Notes: generated by a model from the letters alone, not told the origin. Positions 51,353 to 59,820 are shown, numbered from the stretch's first letter. The stretch is 64,000 nt of DNA from Bacillota bacterium (GCA_023443745.1 JAEZTB010000042.1:372001-436000); one strand, 5' to 3'. Translations and numbers: made by a program.

Positions 51353-53271
51353 TGTATATCCTCTAACCCTATTTGATTTTCATCAAAGTCATTTAACTTT
51401 GATTTATTCCCAGAAAATTTAGTGATTATAATTGGAATCTTTACTTGTTTATTCAGAATTTCTGCCATAATTTCATTTGAAATATATGGGATAAAACCTC
51501 CTCGTGTTACACAAGAAATGTTATACAATGGAAAATAAATCCTGTTAACAGTATATATGTGTGTTTTTGGCTGACCAATCGAACGTTGCTGTAATTTATT
51601 CTTTCTAATGATAAAAGCATGCATCCTTGCTACATTAATTATTATTTGATCATTATAAGATAATCCGTCATCAATTGTGAACTGATTTGTTTCAGGATAC
51701 TTTAGTTTTATATCGTTATGATAATGCCTAAATAATCTACATAAATTATCAATAAAGTTGTAAATTTCATTACCATAAGGCCCAACCCTTTTTAAATAAT
51801 TCATTTCACTTTCAGCAACCATCAACACTGCTTCACTTTGAAGCTCATAATCAATCATTTTATTTTCTATTATCGTATTAGGGCATTTATAGGCAGCTAA
51901 CTCTAAGACATTATGGCATAATTGCAAAAATATTCTCGTTGATCCACTAGATAGATGTGCAAATGTTTTAACACTATAATATGACTTTTTCTTATTGGCT
52001 ATATTTAATAAAAGAAATGCGAGACTTTTCTTGTATTTATTTTGGTAATCGTTAACGTATTTTTTGTATTCCTTACTATCTTTTCTTTCCTTTTTGTTAT
52101 AACAAGTCATTTGCAAGTTTACTGAATCAACACTTTCTCCCCTGTTAATCTTAATAATGTTCAGCAATTCCTGTAGTTTATCATCACTTTTAATCAAATA
52201 CAATTTATCTTCGGGTATATGTTTTTTTAATTGCTTAAAATGACCCTCAAAATTTTTAGGTATTTTATTCTTAATTTCTTCTTGAATATCCTCTTTTTTA
52301 CCTAACAAATTTTCAATCTTGACAGTACTATTTTTGCAAAAAAAACTATTTGATAAACGCTTATTTGCTACTTCAATTAAAAATTCTTCATATTCTTCGA
52401 TATTAAGTATAGGATTTATTACAATATACGAGAAATCATGGTTTTCACGGATACTTTCATTAGTTAAAGTGTCAAAGGTAAGAATTCCTGAAGGTCTTGT
52501 TCCTACCCTAAAAGAAATATTTTCTTTTACAAATTTTAAGTAGGTGTTAATAGCTTTTTGGTGTTGCTGAGATAGATTTTCCATTTCATCAATAACAAAT
52601 GCAACCTTAAATCTTTTTCCGTCTTTCATAGACGTGTTAATCGTTTTTATAATATATTCAATTAACTCATAATTACTATACCAACAAACTGGCTTAAAAT
52701 CTACTTCTACCATGCTTCTTGTTCTTATGAAGTCCTTAACCTCTCCAATATAAACTTCTATTTGCTTAATAAAACTATTAATATCAATAGCACTACCGAA
52801 TCCATTAATATTCTTCAAATTCGCGATGAAATCAGATTCTGATATATCTAGAATGTTGTCGTTTTCATCTTCAAAAATCTCTTTGATTAAATTCATCAAT
52901 ATGTGCGTTAACTTTAACTCAAATAGGTGAAGAAAAATATTACCCCAGAAGGCATCATCAATTTTTTTACCACTCAGCGAAGAGTAGTTAAATTCGCCCA
53001 ATCTGTAATACAAACAAAAGTATTTTCCCTCTTTCAAAAAATCGCTTATACGACTTCCTTTAATTAACTGCCCTTTATAAGAAAAATACTTAAAAAGTGT
53101 TGTTTTTCCACACCCTCTTGGCCCTTCAATAATAATTGCTTTATCAGAATATAACATTTCAACAAGTTTAATATGGATAGGGTTACACCAGTAATCAACA
53201 ATATCATTGATACTATCAGAATTAGCATCTCTATTTATGAAAGGGTTATTAAATGAATTGATCCCTATCAT
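51349..53271 (-). CDS. ORC/CDC6-like AAA+ ATPase of a conflict system
   Basis: This encodes 640 residues. The Walker A motif is EGPRGCGKTT (49-58). Walker B is AFVIDEMENLS at about 224-234, followed by a sensor-type strand FRVGTRPSG. A long helical and winged-helix-like C-terminus includes SSGSTRIFLQLCHNVLELA. The arrangement resembles ORC/CDC6-like ATPases found next to PRTase-like genes in predicted prokaryotic immune systems. The ATG at 53271 has GGAGAGG six bases upstream; a TTG at 53274 is directly before it. It overlaps the PRTase-like gene by 23 bases and the Rossmann-type gene by four. Confidence 0.72.
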   Translation of the reverse strand: MIGINSFNNPFINRDANSDSINDIVDYWCNPIHIKLVEMLYSDKAIIIEGPRGCGKTTLFKYFSYKGQLIKGSRISDFLKEGKYFCLYYRLGEFNYSSLSGKKIDDAFWGNIFLHLFELKLTHILMNLIKEIFEDENDNILDISESDFIANLKNINGFGSAIDINSFIKQIEVYIGEVKDFIRTRSMVEVDFKPVCWYSNYELIEYIIKTINTSMKDGKRFKVAFVIDEMENLSQQHQKAINTYLKFVKENISFRVGTRPSGILTFDTLTNESIRENHDFSYIVINPILNIEEYEEFLIEVANKRLSNSFFCKNSTVKIENLLGKKEDIQEEIKNKIPKNFEGHFKQLKKHIPEDKLYLIKSDDKLQELLNIIKINRGESVDSVNLQMTCYNKKERKDSKEYKKYVNDYQNKYKKSLAFLLLNIANKKKSYYSVKTFAHLSSGSTRIFLQLCHNVLELAAYKCPNTIIENKMIDYELQSEAVLMVAESEMNYLKRVGPYGNEIYNFIDNLCRLFRHYHNDIKLKYPETNQFTIDDGLSYNDQIIINVARMHAFIIRKNKLQQRSIGQPKTHIYTVNRIYFPLYNISCVTRGGFIPYISNEIMAEILNKQVKIPIIITKFSGNKSKLNDFDENQIGLEDIQ

Positions 53272-54145
53272 CAAAAACCTCTCCTATCATATTAGTAGAA
53301 TATTTTTTATGGAAACGCTTAAATAAGGCTTTCCAATTATTGAATTCGCTCCAGAATATCGGTATACAATTATCAGGTACATTATAGTAGAAGCCAAGAG
53401 CAATTTCAGTTTCATTATAACCTAACGGATTCCAATTTACTTCGTGTTGGTAAGCAGCTAAAAAGTTTTTGATAATCTGACTCATTTCATCCGAAAAAGT
53501 AGTGTATGATTCATTAGAAAACAGCTGCATTCTACTATCAAGATTACATGATGAGATTAAGTTTATACCTATCTTTTTAAATTCCTCAACAGCTTTTTCC
53601 GTAGAAATCAAACATAGATAATCAATGTATTTCTTTTCAATCGTCCCACTAAACAAATCGATTATATGGTCACTGGCTTGATGCCCTGAACCAGATATAT
53701 CATCGATAAAAACAACTCTGTTATTCTCATTTGGTGTGCTTGGTGAATACCCGAATCGATCCTTGGGTATATCATTTGCTAGTCTGAAAAAATACATTAT
53801 TAATGAACTACTTTCACTTGGATTGCCAATTGGATAAAACTTGGTTTTTTTAAGGACGTCATTTATATCTTCATTATTTAAGGCTATCTTATGAATATAT
53901 TCATAATAGATAACTCTACACAGGTGTAAAGCTTCATCATGCTTAACATATATAAAATTATTAAGAAGCATAAGCGCTAATTTTTTTTCTATGTCAACAT
54001 CATACGCCTTACCTGTAAAATTCTGCAACCATTCATCAATATCTGATAGTGTAATACAACTTCCCCAACAGTAAGTTATTTTTTTTCGAATTTCTTCGTT
54101 AAGTTCATCAATTTTAAAATCCTTAAATAAATCAGTTAATTGCAT
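53249..54145 (-). CDS. Phosphoribosyltransferase-like conflict protein (PRTase-CE type)
   Basis: This encodes 298 residues. The signature is RVVFIDDISGSGHQASDHI (143-161), the PRPP-binding loop of the phosphoribosyltransferase fold (hydrophobic strand, Asp-Asp, then Gly-Ser-Gly). Upstream segments GNPSESSSLIMYFF and downstream YIDYLCLISTEKA, INLISSCNLD fit the rest of the Rossmann-like core. Proteins of this kind are predicted effectors or sensors in immune operons with an ORC/CDC6-like ATPase. GGAGAG, lying inside the end of the methyltransferase gene, precedes the ATG, giving tight coupling across a three-base gap. Confidence 0.75.
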   Translation of the reverse strand: MQLTDLFKDFKIDELNEEIRKKITYCWGSCITLSDIDEWLQNFTGKAYDVDIEKKLALMLLNNFIYVKHDEALHLCRVIYYEYIHKIALNNEDINDVLKKTKFYPIGNPSESSSLIMYFFRLANDIPKDRFGYSPSTPNENNRVVFIDDISGSGHQASDHIIDLFSGTIEKKYIDYLCLISTEKAVEEFKKIGINLISSCNLDSRMQLFSNESYTTFSDEMSQIIKNFLAAYQHEVNWNPLGYNETEIALGFYYNVPDNCIPIFWSEFNNWKALFKRFHKKYSTNMIGEVFDDRDQFI

Positions 54146-54148
54146 AAC

Positions 54149-55093
54149 CTACTCTCCGAAGCTAAACCGTAATTTTGATTGTTCAGCATATTTCTTTTTT
54201 ACTTCAGTTACATACCATAAACGATTTAGTTTTTCTGAAACAAACCCAGTTGTGTTGCTTCCACCAAAAGGATCGAATATAATATCTCCTTCATCAGTCA
54301 AAAACTGAATAAAGAATTCAACTAATTCAATAGGCATTCTTGCGGGGTGGGGAACAATATTTTTACTTTTACAGGCGTTGATATATTGGGTGTTTGAATT
54401 TGTATTGCTAATAGAGAATATATTCTCAGGCATTCGTGCAGAACCAGGTTCCATAATATCTTGAACCTGTATCACATTAGGCATTATACTGCCACTATTA
54501 TCCTTAAGGAAACTTTTTTCGCCAATTACATGATTTGATGGTCTTTTACCTGAATTATAGGATTTATTACTAAGTAATTTTTCCATTCTTTTACTGTAAG
54601 GTCTAAGGACTTTGCGATTATCTGCTTTAGGCCGTTCACTCTTTGACATCCACCAAAGCCTTGTATAACTATCAATTGTTCTAATCCTTTCAATTGTGAC
54701 CCATTGTGCAGGACTTGGCAATCTTGCAGGATTATAACAAATAAATTCTTGGCATAAATAAAGGCCCGCTGCTTCTTTAAATTGCAACAGACTTTCAAGA
54801 GGAAGAGTTGAAAATGTCGGAGAATTTGGTTCCCACCCATTACCCATTTCTATAACGATTGACCCATCATGTGTAAGCATATCAGTTAGACCATTAGCTA
54901 ATCCAGCTAACCAATTCTTAAACTCATTCCCTTGCAAATTCCCATATTCTTTCTTTTTATTTAATGGAAATGGTGGTGAAGTTAGGATTAATTGAACTTT
55001 ACCAGTTAAATCACTGTATTCTTTTGACTTCATAAAATCTTCTATTGAAGATATATACATTTGACCATAATCAGTTTTATAATAGCTGATCAT
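54149..55093 (-). CDS. DNA methyltransferase, beta-class m4C/m6A type
   Basis: This encodes 314 residues from the ATG at 55093 (GGGG six bases upstream; the ATG at 55108 overlaps that site). The catalytic motif IV is LTSPPF (residues 37-42), followed in the C-terminal part by IIFDPFGGSNTTG (motif I, Asp274) and by NRLWYVTE. The order IV then I is that of beta-class enzymes; SPPF/SPPY is common in N4-cytosine enzymes, but m6A is not excluded. No typical restriction endonuclease is adjacent; the downstream ATPase and PIN-like or PRTase-like proteins may take that role. It is the first gene of the long operon. Confidence 0.88.
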   Translation of the reverse strand: MISYYKTDYGQMYISSIEDFMKSKEYSDLTGKVQLILTSPPFPLNKKKEYGNLQGNEFKNWLAGLANGLTDMLTHDGSIVIEMGNGWEPNSPTFSTLPLESLLQFKEAAGLYLCQEFICYNPARLPSPAQWVTIERIRTIDSYTRLWWMSKSERPKADNRKVLRPYSKRMEKLLSNKSYNSGKRPSNHVIGEKSFLKDNSGSIMPNVIQVQDIMEPGSARMPENIFSISNTNSNTQYINACKSKNIVPHPARMPIELVEFFIQFLTDEGDIIFDPFGGSNTTGFVSEKLNRLWYVTEVKKKYAEQSKLRFSFGE

Positions 55094-55228
55094 TCGTGTC
55101 CCCTTCATTAAATCAATTTATTAATAGTATAGCTTATCTATCTAATAATTAAAACTATATTAATAATACTTTGTGAACATTATGACAATACCCCAAGAGC
55201 AATGGATGCTAACTGATCATAATCATGA

Positions 55229-55414
55229 TTATTCAAGCAACCTTCTAATGGAGTCCGCATCATCTGAATATTGGTTATCTCTAATAAACCTTTCTGAAAG
55301 CTCCAATAACTCTTTTTGTTTTTCAGAAGGCTTACATTCAACCTTATCATTTAACATAAAATATCCAATTAACATAGACCAATCTTCAGAGTCCATGTTT
55401 ACTATATATTCCAT
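55229..55414 (-). CDS. Small acidic protein coupled to the HTH-like gene
   Basis: This encodes 61 residues, acidic and predicted helical (ECKPSEKQKELLELSERFI). Its ATG directly follows the TAA of the preceding gene with no gap, so translation is coupled. It has no family that I recognise. The position, between a putative regulator and the defence operon, suggests an accessory or antitoxin-like role. The 135 bases between it and the methyltransferase contain no other gene and probably hold that operon's promoter. Confidence 0.55.
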   Translation of the reverse strand: MEYIVNMDSEDWSMLIGYFMLNDKVECKPSEKQKELLELSERFIRDNQYSDDADSIRRLLE

Positions 55415-56098
55415 TTACTGAAAAAAACGCTCTTGATCAGTACAACTTGTATCCTGAAATTGTTTATCAAGACTACTCCATAGGTTCTGTATGTATAGAT
55501 TATCTTCTTTATATTTCATTTTTATTAAGTAGGCTTCTTTATCCTGCTTAAATTCATCCAGCAAAACATAATTACTATATCTTTTAGCTTCTTGAAACAT
55601 TATGATATTATCCAATGACTCAACAACCATACCAATGTTGTCAATAATGTTTTCAAATAGGTATCGCTTAAGTTCAGATCGTCCTAAATCATTTAATAAG
55701 CAATAATTAACAATAAAATTCCAAGCATTATCATGTATTCGCAGATAGTATTTGTAGAATATCGTTATTTTATAACAAATAAAGGCATCAAGTGTTAAAA
55801 AAACTCGCCTAATTCGTTCAATCATCCCATGTCCACTAGGAGAATCATCAATCAAAGCTTCAGCTTGTAACTGAAGACTTTTTGTAAAGAAAATAATATC
55901 ATCATCACTTGGGGTTTTACTCCCATTCATATAATTATATAAAGTTGTCCGATTACAACAGAGAATTTTTAGTAACTTATCTTCTGCGTCTAGTTTACTT
56001 ATTCCATTTGATGAAGAATAATCATCAATAAGTTTTTTACAAATAATGCTGAATTTGTGTGAAAATGATGAAGTATATAAATAAAAAATTGCTTTCAT
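55415..56098 (-). CDS. HTH-containing regulator-like protein upstream of the defence operon
   Basis: This encodes 227 residues. The first 90 include KLLKILCCNRTTLYNYMNGSKTPSDDDIIFFTKSL, a helix-turn-helix with the look of XRE-like or Cro-type DNA-binding domains (turn at CCNRTTLYNYMNG). The remaining 130 residues are helical, rich in aromatic and charged residues, and not recognised. It is separated from the rightward transfer core by 170 bases of AT-rich DNA with no gene and is oriented with the cargo. It probably controls expression of the defence operon. Confidence 0.6.
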   Translation of the reverse strand: MKAIFYLYTSSFSHKFSIICKKLIDDYSSSNGISKLDAEDKLLKILCCNRTTLYNYMNGSKTPSDDDIIFFTKSLQLQAEALIDDSPSGHGMIERIRRVFLTLDAFICYKITIFYKYYLRIHDNAWNFIVNYCLLNDLGRSELKRYLFENIIDNIGMVVESLDNIIMFQEAKRYSNYVLLDEFKQDKEAYLIKMKYKEDNLYIQNLWSSLDKQFQDTSCTDQERFFQ

Positions 56099-56268
56099 AT
56101 TATATATCTCCTCAATACTGCTTCCCTTACACTATATTTATCGTATCGTCTATACATTTTTATAAGTGAAAATCAACCAATACACAAATTTAATGACTTT
56201 CTGATTTGGTTTAGAATAACCTTGGATTCAAATTAAAGTTTGGCCAACCCTTAAGGAGGTGAGAAAGA

Positions 56269-56436
56269 ATTCTAAAATTTTTGAAACCACTGATCAAACC
56301 TTTATTAAAAGTAGTAGTCAGCGAAGTATTATTTCAAACGGCAAAGGAGATTAAAAAACATAATTACACCATTTCACATGCTAGTAGTAGAAAATCAGGT
56401 TACAAAAGGCGGCCCAATGCTATGCATAAGCGTTAG
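56269..56436 (+). CDS. Small basic protein of the element core, possible ATT start
   Basis: A 55-codon frame beginning at ATT (56269) with a perfect AAGGAGGTGA ribosome site seven to nine bases upstream. The product reads ILKFLKPLIKPLLKVVV, then FQTAKEIKKHNYTISHA and ends in basic residues. TTG at 56281 is the next possible start. The strength of the ribosome site argues that something is translated here. It overlaps the next gene by 20 bases. Function unknown. Confidence 0.45.
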   Translation: MLKFLKPLIKPLLKVVVSEVLFQTAKEIKKHNYTISHASSRKSGYKRRPNAMHKR

Positions 56437-56647
56437 GCAATTGAAAGAATTTAAGGACGGGAAGACTACTGATAAGGTCATAGGATACAGCTATACAGTT
56501 GTTTGCCCGTCAAATAGGTATGAGCAGCTATCTATCAAAGTAGAACAGCCCCAGCCTGTTATTACACAGGAAGAAATTGATACAAAGGGCGGTTCAGTAA
56601 AGGTAAAAGTGAAGAACTTTGAAGGGCGTTTCTACCAAAATGCTTAA
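56417..56647 (+). CDS. Small conserved-type protein of the element core
   Basis: This encodes 76 residues from the ATG at 56417, with AAAGG seven bases upstream; a longer frame from 56378 is possible. The sequence is strand-rich (MLCISVRQLKEF, VIGYSYTVVCPS, GGSVKVKVKNFEGRF) and has no recognised family. It precedes the membrane protein and the FtsK-like ATPase, as small hypothetical genes do in related mobilizable elements. Confidence 0.5.
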   Translation: MLCISVRQLKEFKDGKTTDKVIGYSYTVVCPSNRYEQLSIKVEQPQPVITQEEIDTKGGSVKVKVKNFEGRFYQNA

Positions 56648-56694
56648 AAGCAAATACTTTTTACAGCAAAGGCAACCGCTATTGAGGTAGTTCC

Positions 56695-57436
56695 ATGATC
56701 GACAAGTTTATAAAAAAGCTCAAATCCCTGTGTAAGAATAAAAATTACTTAAAGCTATCAGGGTATTCCGCAATACTTTTGCTAATATTAGCAGGTTCCA
56801 TCATGTTAACCTATTTCATAGGTATGCAGATATTTACGTTCATTGCACAACGATTTGAGGCAGTACTTGTCATTGTAGGTGCATATCTTATGATTTACTT
56901 TTGGTGGAAGGACAAACAAAATAAGCAGCAGCAACAAGCACAAGTAGCATTATTAGAAAAGACAACAGCTCAGCAAAGCGCCGATAAGGCGCTTGCTGAG
57001 GGTCACTACAACATTACCAGACAATGCTTGTATTCAACTCTTCAGGAAAGTGCCGGTATTCTGAACCTTCGACATGCTATCAGAGCTTGATTCGCCCAGC
57101 AAGCCCGTACTGAAAGGCAATGTATATATGTGCCAATATGTAGTTGTTAAGAATGGAGTATGCAATCCTGACAAGATTAAAGAACTTCTGCAAATGAGGG
57201 TTACTCAAAAACTTTCCGCACATGAATTTGCCGGAATCACTCAGACAACCTATATTCACAATGGAATGGCATATCCACTGCTTTGTATTGACGAAATAAG
57301 AGATAATGGAAGTTTTATGCAGATTGATGTGGCGTGGGCAAGTGAGAGCTATTGTTATCTTCTAGATTCAAGAGCACAGGCAAAATTAGAAAATCTAAAA
57401 CCACCCAGTATCAGCTATCGTGATGGGGACTTTTAA
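56695..57436 (+). pseudogene. Frameshifted membrane protein of the transfer module
   Basis: Two overlapping frames form one gene of about 245 codons. The first (56695-57090) has a basic start, two transmembrane helices (LSGYSAILLLILAGSIMLTYFIG and FEAVLVIVGAYLMIYFWW) and a Gln-rich coiled region. The second (57074-57436) continues with LSELDSPSKPVLKGNVYMCQYVV and ends in YRDGDF. The reading frame changes by one base near 57075. The start has GAGGTAG before the ATG. It lies directly upstream of the ATPase, with a 14-base overlap. If the shift is real the protein is lost; a sequencing error cannot be excluded. Confidence 0.65.
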
Positions 57437-58142
57437 CATAGAACTAGGCATATTGTTCAATCATAATTACCTTGCTTTCGGGGTTTCTGAAATTATTAAA
57501 TGGAACCCCGAAAGGGCTCCCCACATTGTTGTTATTGGAGCAAACGGTAGCGGTAAAACATATTTTACAAAATTACTTTTAGGGCAAATTTCTTTACATG
57601 TACCCCGATTCACAGCTTTATGTATGCGATTTTAAAGGTGATGATGACTTTTCATTTTTGCATGGATGTTCTCGCTTTCATAGATTCATGGAATGTTCTT
57701 TCGGTCTGCAATTATTCTATGAGCGGTTTCAAAAAAGACAGCGAGGAGAAGAACTTAATAAAAATATGATTGTTCTTTTCTTTGACGAGTGGGCGAGTTA
57801 TTGTAGTAGCTTGGATAAAAAGCTCATGGAAAAGATAACGAAAAGTTATCCAACCTATTGATGTTAGGAAGATCATTTCGAGTGCATGTGATTATAAGTC
57901 AACAGCGAGCAGATGCAGCTTATTTCAATACTGCAAGGGATAACTTCAATTTAGTAGTCGGATTAGGCAATTTATCTGAGGAATCCAAAAACATGTTGTT
58001 CCACGAATTTAAAATCGAAATACACCCTAATAGAAAACAGGGCACAGGGTATTTGGTCACAAATGGTACAAATCTTACTGCAATTCAAGTGCCTACGATT
58101 TCAAACATGAAAAAGCTGCAAGCAACCTCAAAAATGGCGTAA
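57423..58142 (+). pseudogene. FtsK/TcpA-like ATPase broken by two frameshifts
   Basis: Three consecutive frames form one DNA-pumping or coupling ATPase of about 240 codons. Frame one has Walker A, IGANGSGKTYFTKLLLG. Frame two (from about 57597) has LYVCDFKGDDDF and Walker B MIVLFFDEWASY. Frame three (from about 57858) has LGRSFRVHVIISQQRADAAYF. The frames shift near 57597 and 57858, in compensating directions. In intact relatives this ATPase would couple DNA to a conjugation channel in partnership with Rep. An alternative is sequencing error, though the integrase and membrane protein are broken too. Confidence 0.75.
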
Positions 58143-58154
58143 TGAGATAATCTT

Positions 58155-58196
58155 TGCAATGGCAGCGCCCACGAAGTGAGAGGCGCTGCCATTGCA
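58155..58196. repeat. 15-bp inverted repeat upstream of the CRESS-like origin
   Basis: TGCAATGGCAGCGCC (58155-58169) and its exact complement (58182-58196) flank a 12-base loop that itself contains CAC-GAA-GTG. It starts 13 bases after the ATPase stop. It could terminate ATPase transcription, but there is no U-run; a lagging-strand or transfer origin is the alternative. Confidence 0.7.
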
Positions 58197-58213
58197 GAAC
58201 GCTTTAGCGTTCT
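58196..58213. repeat. Second hairpin next to the origin
   Basis: AGAACGC-TTTA-GCGTTCT forms a 7-bp stem and 4-base loop directly after the longer inverted repeat and five bases before the origin stem-loop. The three hairpins in tandem mark this as a replication or transfer origin region. Confidence 0.65.
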
Positions 58214-58217
58214 AAAT

Positions 58218-58246
58218 GTTGCATATCCTAGTATTACCTATGCAAC
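58218..58246. other. CRESS-type rolling-circle origin stem-loop with TAGTATTAC
   Basis: GTTGCATA (58218-58225) and TATGCAAC (58239-58246) form a perfect 8-bp stem. The 13-base loop is TCCTAGTATTACC. It contains TAGTATTAC (58229-58237), the nonanucleotide that circovirus-type Rep proteins nick between the seventh and eighth bases. The site lies 94 bases upstream of the CRESS-like rep start, with ATGTCGCAA direct repeats in between. Stem, loop motif, iterons and matching Rep together make a chance occurrence unlikely. Confidence 0.85.
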
Positions 58247-58255
58247 CTAAGTCGC

Positions 58256-58319
58256 ATGTCGCAACATCCCCAAAACTTGCATCAATAAACGGTTTACGTA
58301 AACAAATACTATGTCGCAA
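58256..58319 (+). repeat. ATGTCGCAA iteron-like repeats and palindrome between origin and rep
   Basis: ATGTCGCAA occurs at 58256-58264 and 58311-58319, and the shorter GTCGCA also at 58251-58256. They lie directly beside the stem-loop, as Rep-recognition iterons do in CRESS genomes. Between them is a perfect 12-bp palindrome, GTTTACGTAAAC (58292-58303), which could be a regulatory operator. Confidence 0.65.
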
Positions 58320-58339
58320 TTATGGTAGGTGAAATAATA

Positions 58340-59308
58340 ATGTCGAAAGATACCCAAAGCCGCAAATGGCAAATAACGATTAACAAACCCATTAAAAAGA
58401 GTTTCACGCACGATAAGATTAAACAAGAGCTTGAGCAGCCTAAATCTCTTGTATATTGGTGCATGGCAGATGAAACAGGTGAAAGACAAACACATCATAC
58501 CCATATTTATGCTTGCTTCTCTAGTGCGGTGAGATTCTCGACTTTGAAGAATAAGTTCAATGAGGCTCATATAGAAATGGCTCGCGGCTCTTCTCAACAA
58601 AACCGTGAGTATATTTCAAAAGAGGGAAAATGGGCAGATGATAAGAAACACGGGACAAAAATACCAGGAACATTTGAAGAATACGGAGAACTCCCCATTG
58701 AGCGCCAAGACGCTAGAAATGATCTTGCAGACCTGTATGACCTTATTAAAGCAGGATCAACAAATTACGAGATAATAAACGAAAACCCCGATTATTTACT
58801 TATCATAGACAAAATAGAGCGTGCCTGTCAAACAATAAAAAATGAAGAATATAATGATACTTTCCGACAAATGGAAGTTACTTATATTTGGGGCAATACT
58901 ACAACAGGTAAGACAAGGAGCGTAATGGAAAAGCACGGCTACAATAACGTGTATCGGGTCACTGATTATAAACATCCTTTTGATGGGTATGCCGGACAGA
59001 ATATTCTTCTGATTGATGAGTTTGACAGTCAATTTCCGATTCAATTAATGTTAAATTTACTGGATGGTTACCCTTTGGAGCTTCCTTGCCGTTATGCCAA
59101 CAAGCAAGCCTGTTATACAAAGGTTTACATAATCTCAAACATGGACATACATGAACAATATGCTTATGAGAAAATTAGAGAACAGAATACATGGAATACC
59201 TTTCTAAGACGGATAAACAAAGTCATGAAATACTACGCCTACAATCAATTCCATGAATATACTCTGGATATATCAACGGGGTGTTATGTTGAATTACAAT
59301 CATACTAA
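58340..59308 (+). CDS. rep: CRESS-type rolling-circle replication initiator (HUH endonuclease plus SF3 helicase)
   Basis: This encodes 322 residues from the ATG at 58340 (AGGTG upstream; 58322 is an alternative). The endonuclease domain has motif I WQITINKP (10-17), the metal-binding motif II HTHIY (53-57) and motif III YISK with nicking Tyr91 and Lys94. The helicase domain has Walker A GNTTTGKT (185-192), Walker B ILLIDEFD (222-229) and motif C YIISN (263-267). This order is that of circovirus, geminivirus and bacterial pCRESS-plasmid Reps. It should nick the TAGTATTAC loop upstream. All motifs are intact, unlike its neighbours. In mobilizable elements such proteins may serve as relaxases. 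Confidence 0.93.
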   Translation: MSKDTQSRKWQITINKPIKKSFTHDKIKQELEQPKSLVYWCMADETGERQTHHTHIYACFSSAVRFSTLKNKFNEAHIEMARGSSQQNREYISKEGKWADDKKHGTKIPGTFEEYGELPIERQDARNDLADLYDLIKAGSTNYEIINENPDYLLIIDKIERACQTIKNEEYNDTFRQMEVTYIWGNTTTGKTRSVMEKHGYNNVYRVTDYKHPFDGYAGQNILLIDEFDSQFPIQLMLNLLDGYPLELPCRYANKQACYTKVYIISNMDIHEQYAYEKIREQNTWNTFLRRINKVMKYYAYNQFHEYTLDISTGCYVELQSY

Positions 59309-59324
59309 GAAATGTTATAATGAA

Positions 59325-59820
59325 GAGCTTCTTGCTTTGAGTTGGGCGATATTGATTTTAAAACGGTACTGTCAGCGTTACAAAAAACGTCATTACCGTT
59401 GAAGATTTTGAACATGAAACAGACAAGATGAAAATTATGAAAATACAGGATACGCCCAAAACCCGAGCCAATATAAGAAAAGTACCTTTATCAGAAACGG
59501 CTACCCAAGTGATGAAAGCTCACAGGCAAGATTCCAATAATATTCTTGTCTTTTGCACCAAGAGCGGAAATATCCTCAATCCCAGTAATATAAGAAGAAG
59601 CTTTCAAAGAATCCTTAAGCGTGCCGGAATTGAAAAATGTAGTTTTCATACCCTCCGTCATACCTTTGCTACCAGACTTTTTGAAAAGGGCATACCCGCG
59701 AAGATCGTATCTGAATTTCTAGGACATTCAAAGGTAAGCCATACTCTGGACATTTATACTCATTGTACACCATCTGTAAAAAGTGAAGCCATCAAAGTGC
59801 TTGATTCATGCGCTTTATAG
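59325..59820 (+). pseudogene. Tyrosine integrase remnant (C-terminal catalytic part)
   Basis: The C-terminal 130 codons (59428-59820) are intact and contain HTLRHTFATRLFEKG, IVSEFLGHSKVSHTLDIYTH with the nucleophilic Tyr. Upstream, ELLALSW (59325-59345), ADIDFKT (about 59347-59364) and GTVSVTKNVITVEDF (from 59365) are visible in three different frames, so at least two single-base shifts occurred. The N-terminal arm- and core-binding domains and the first catalytic Arg are gone, replaced by the end of rep. The element therefore cannot excise by itself. It ends next to the attachment site, the usual place for an integrase. Confidence 0.85.
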
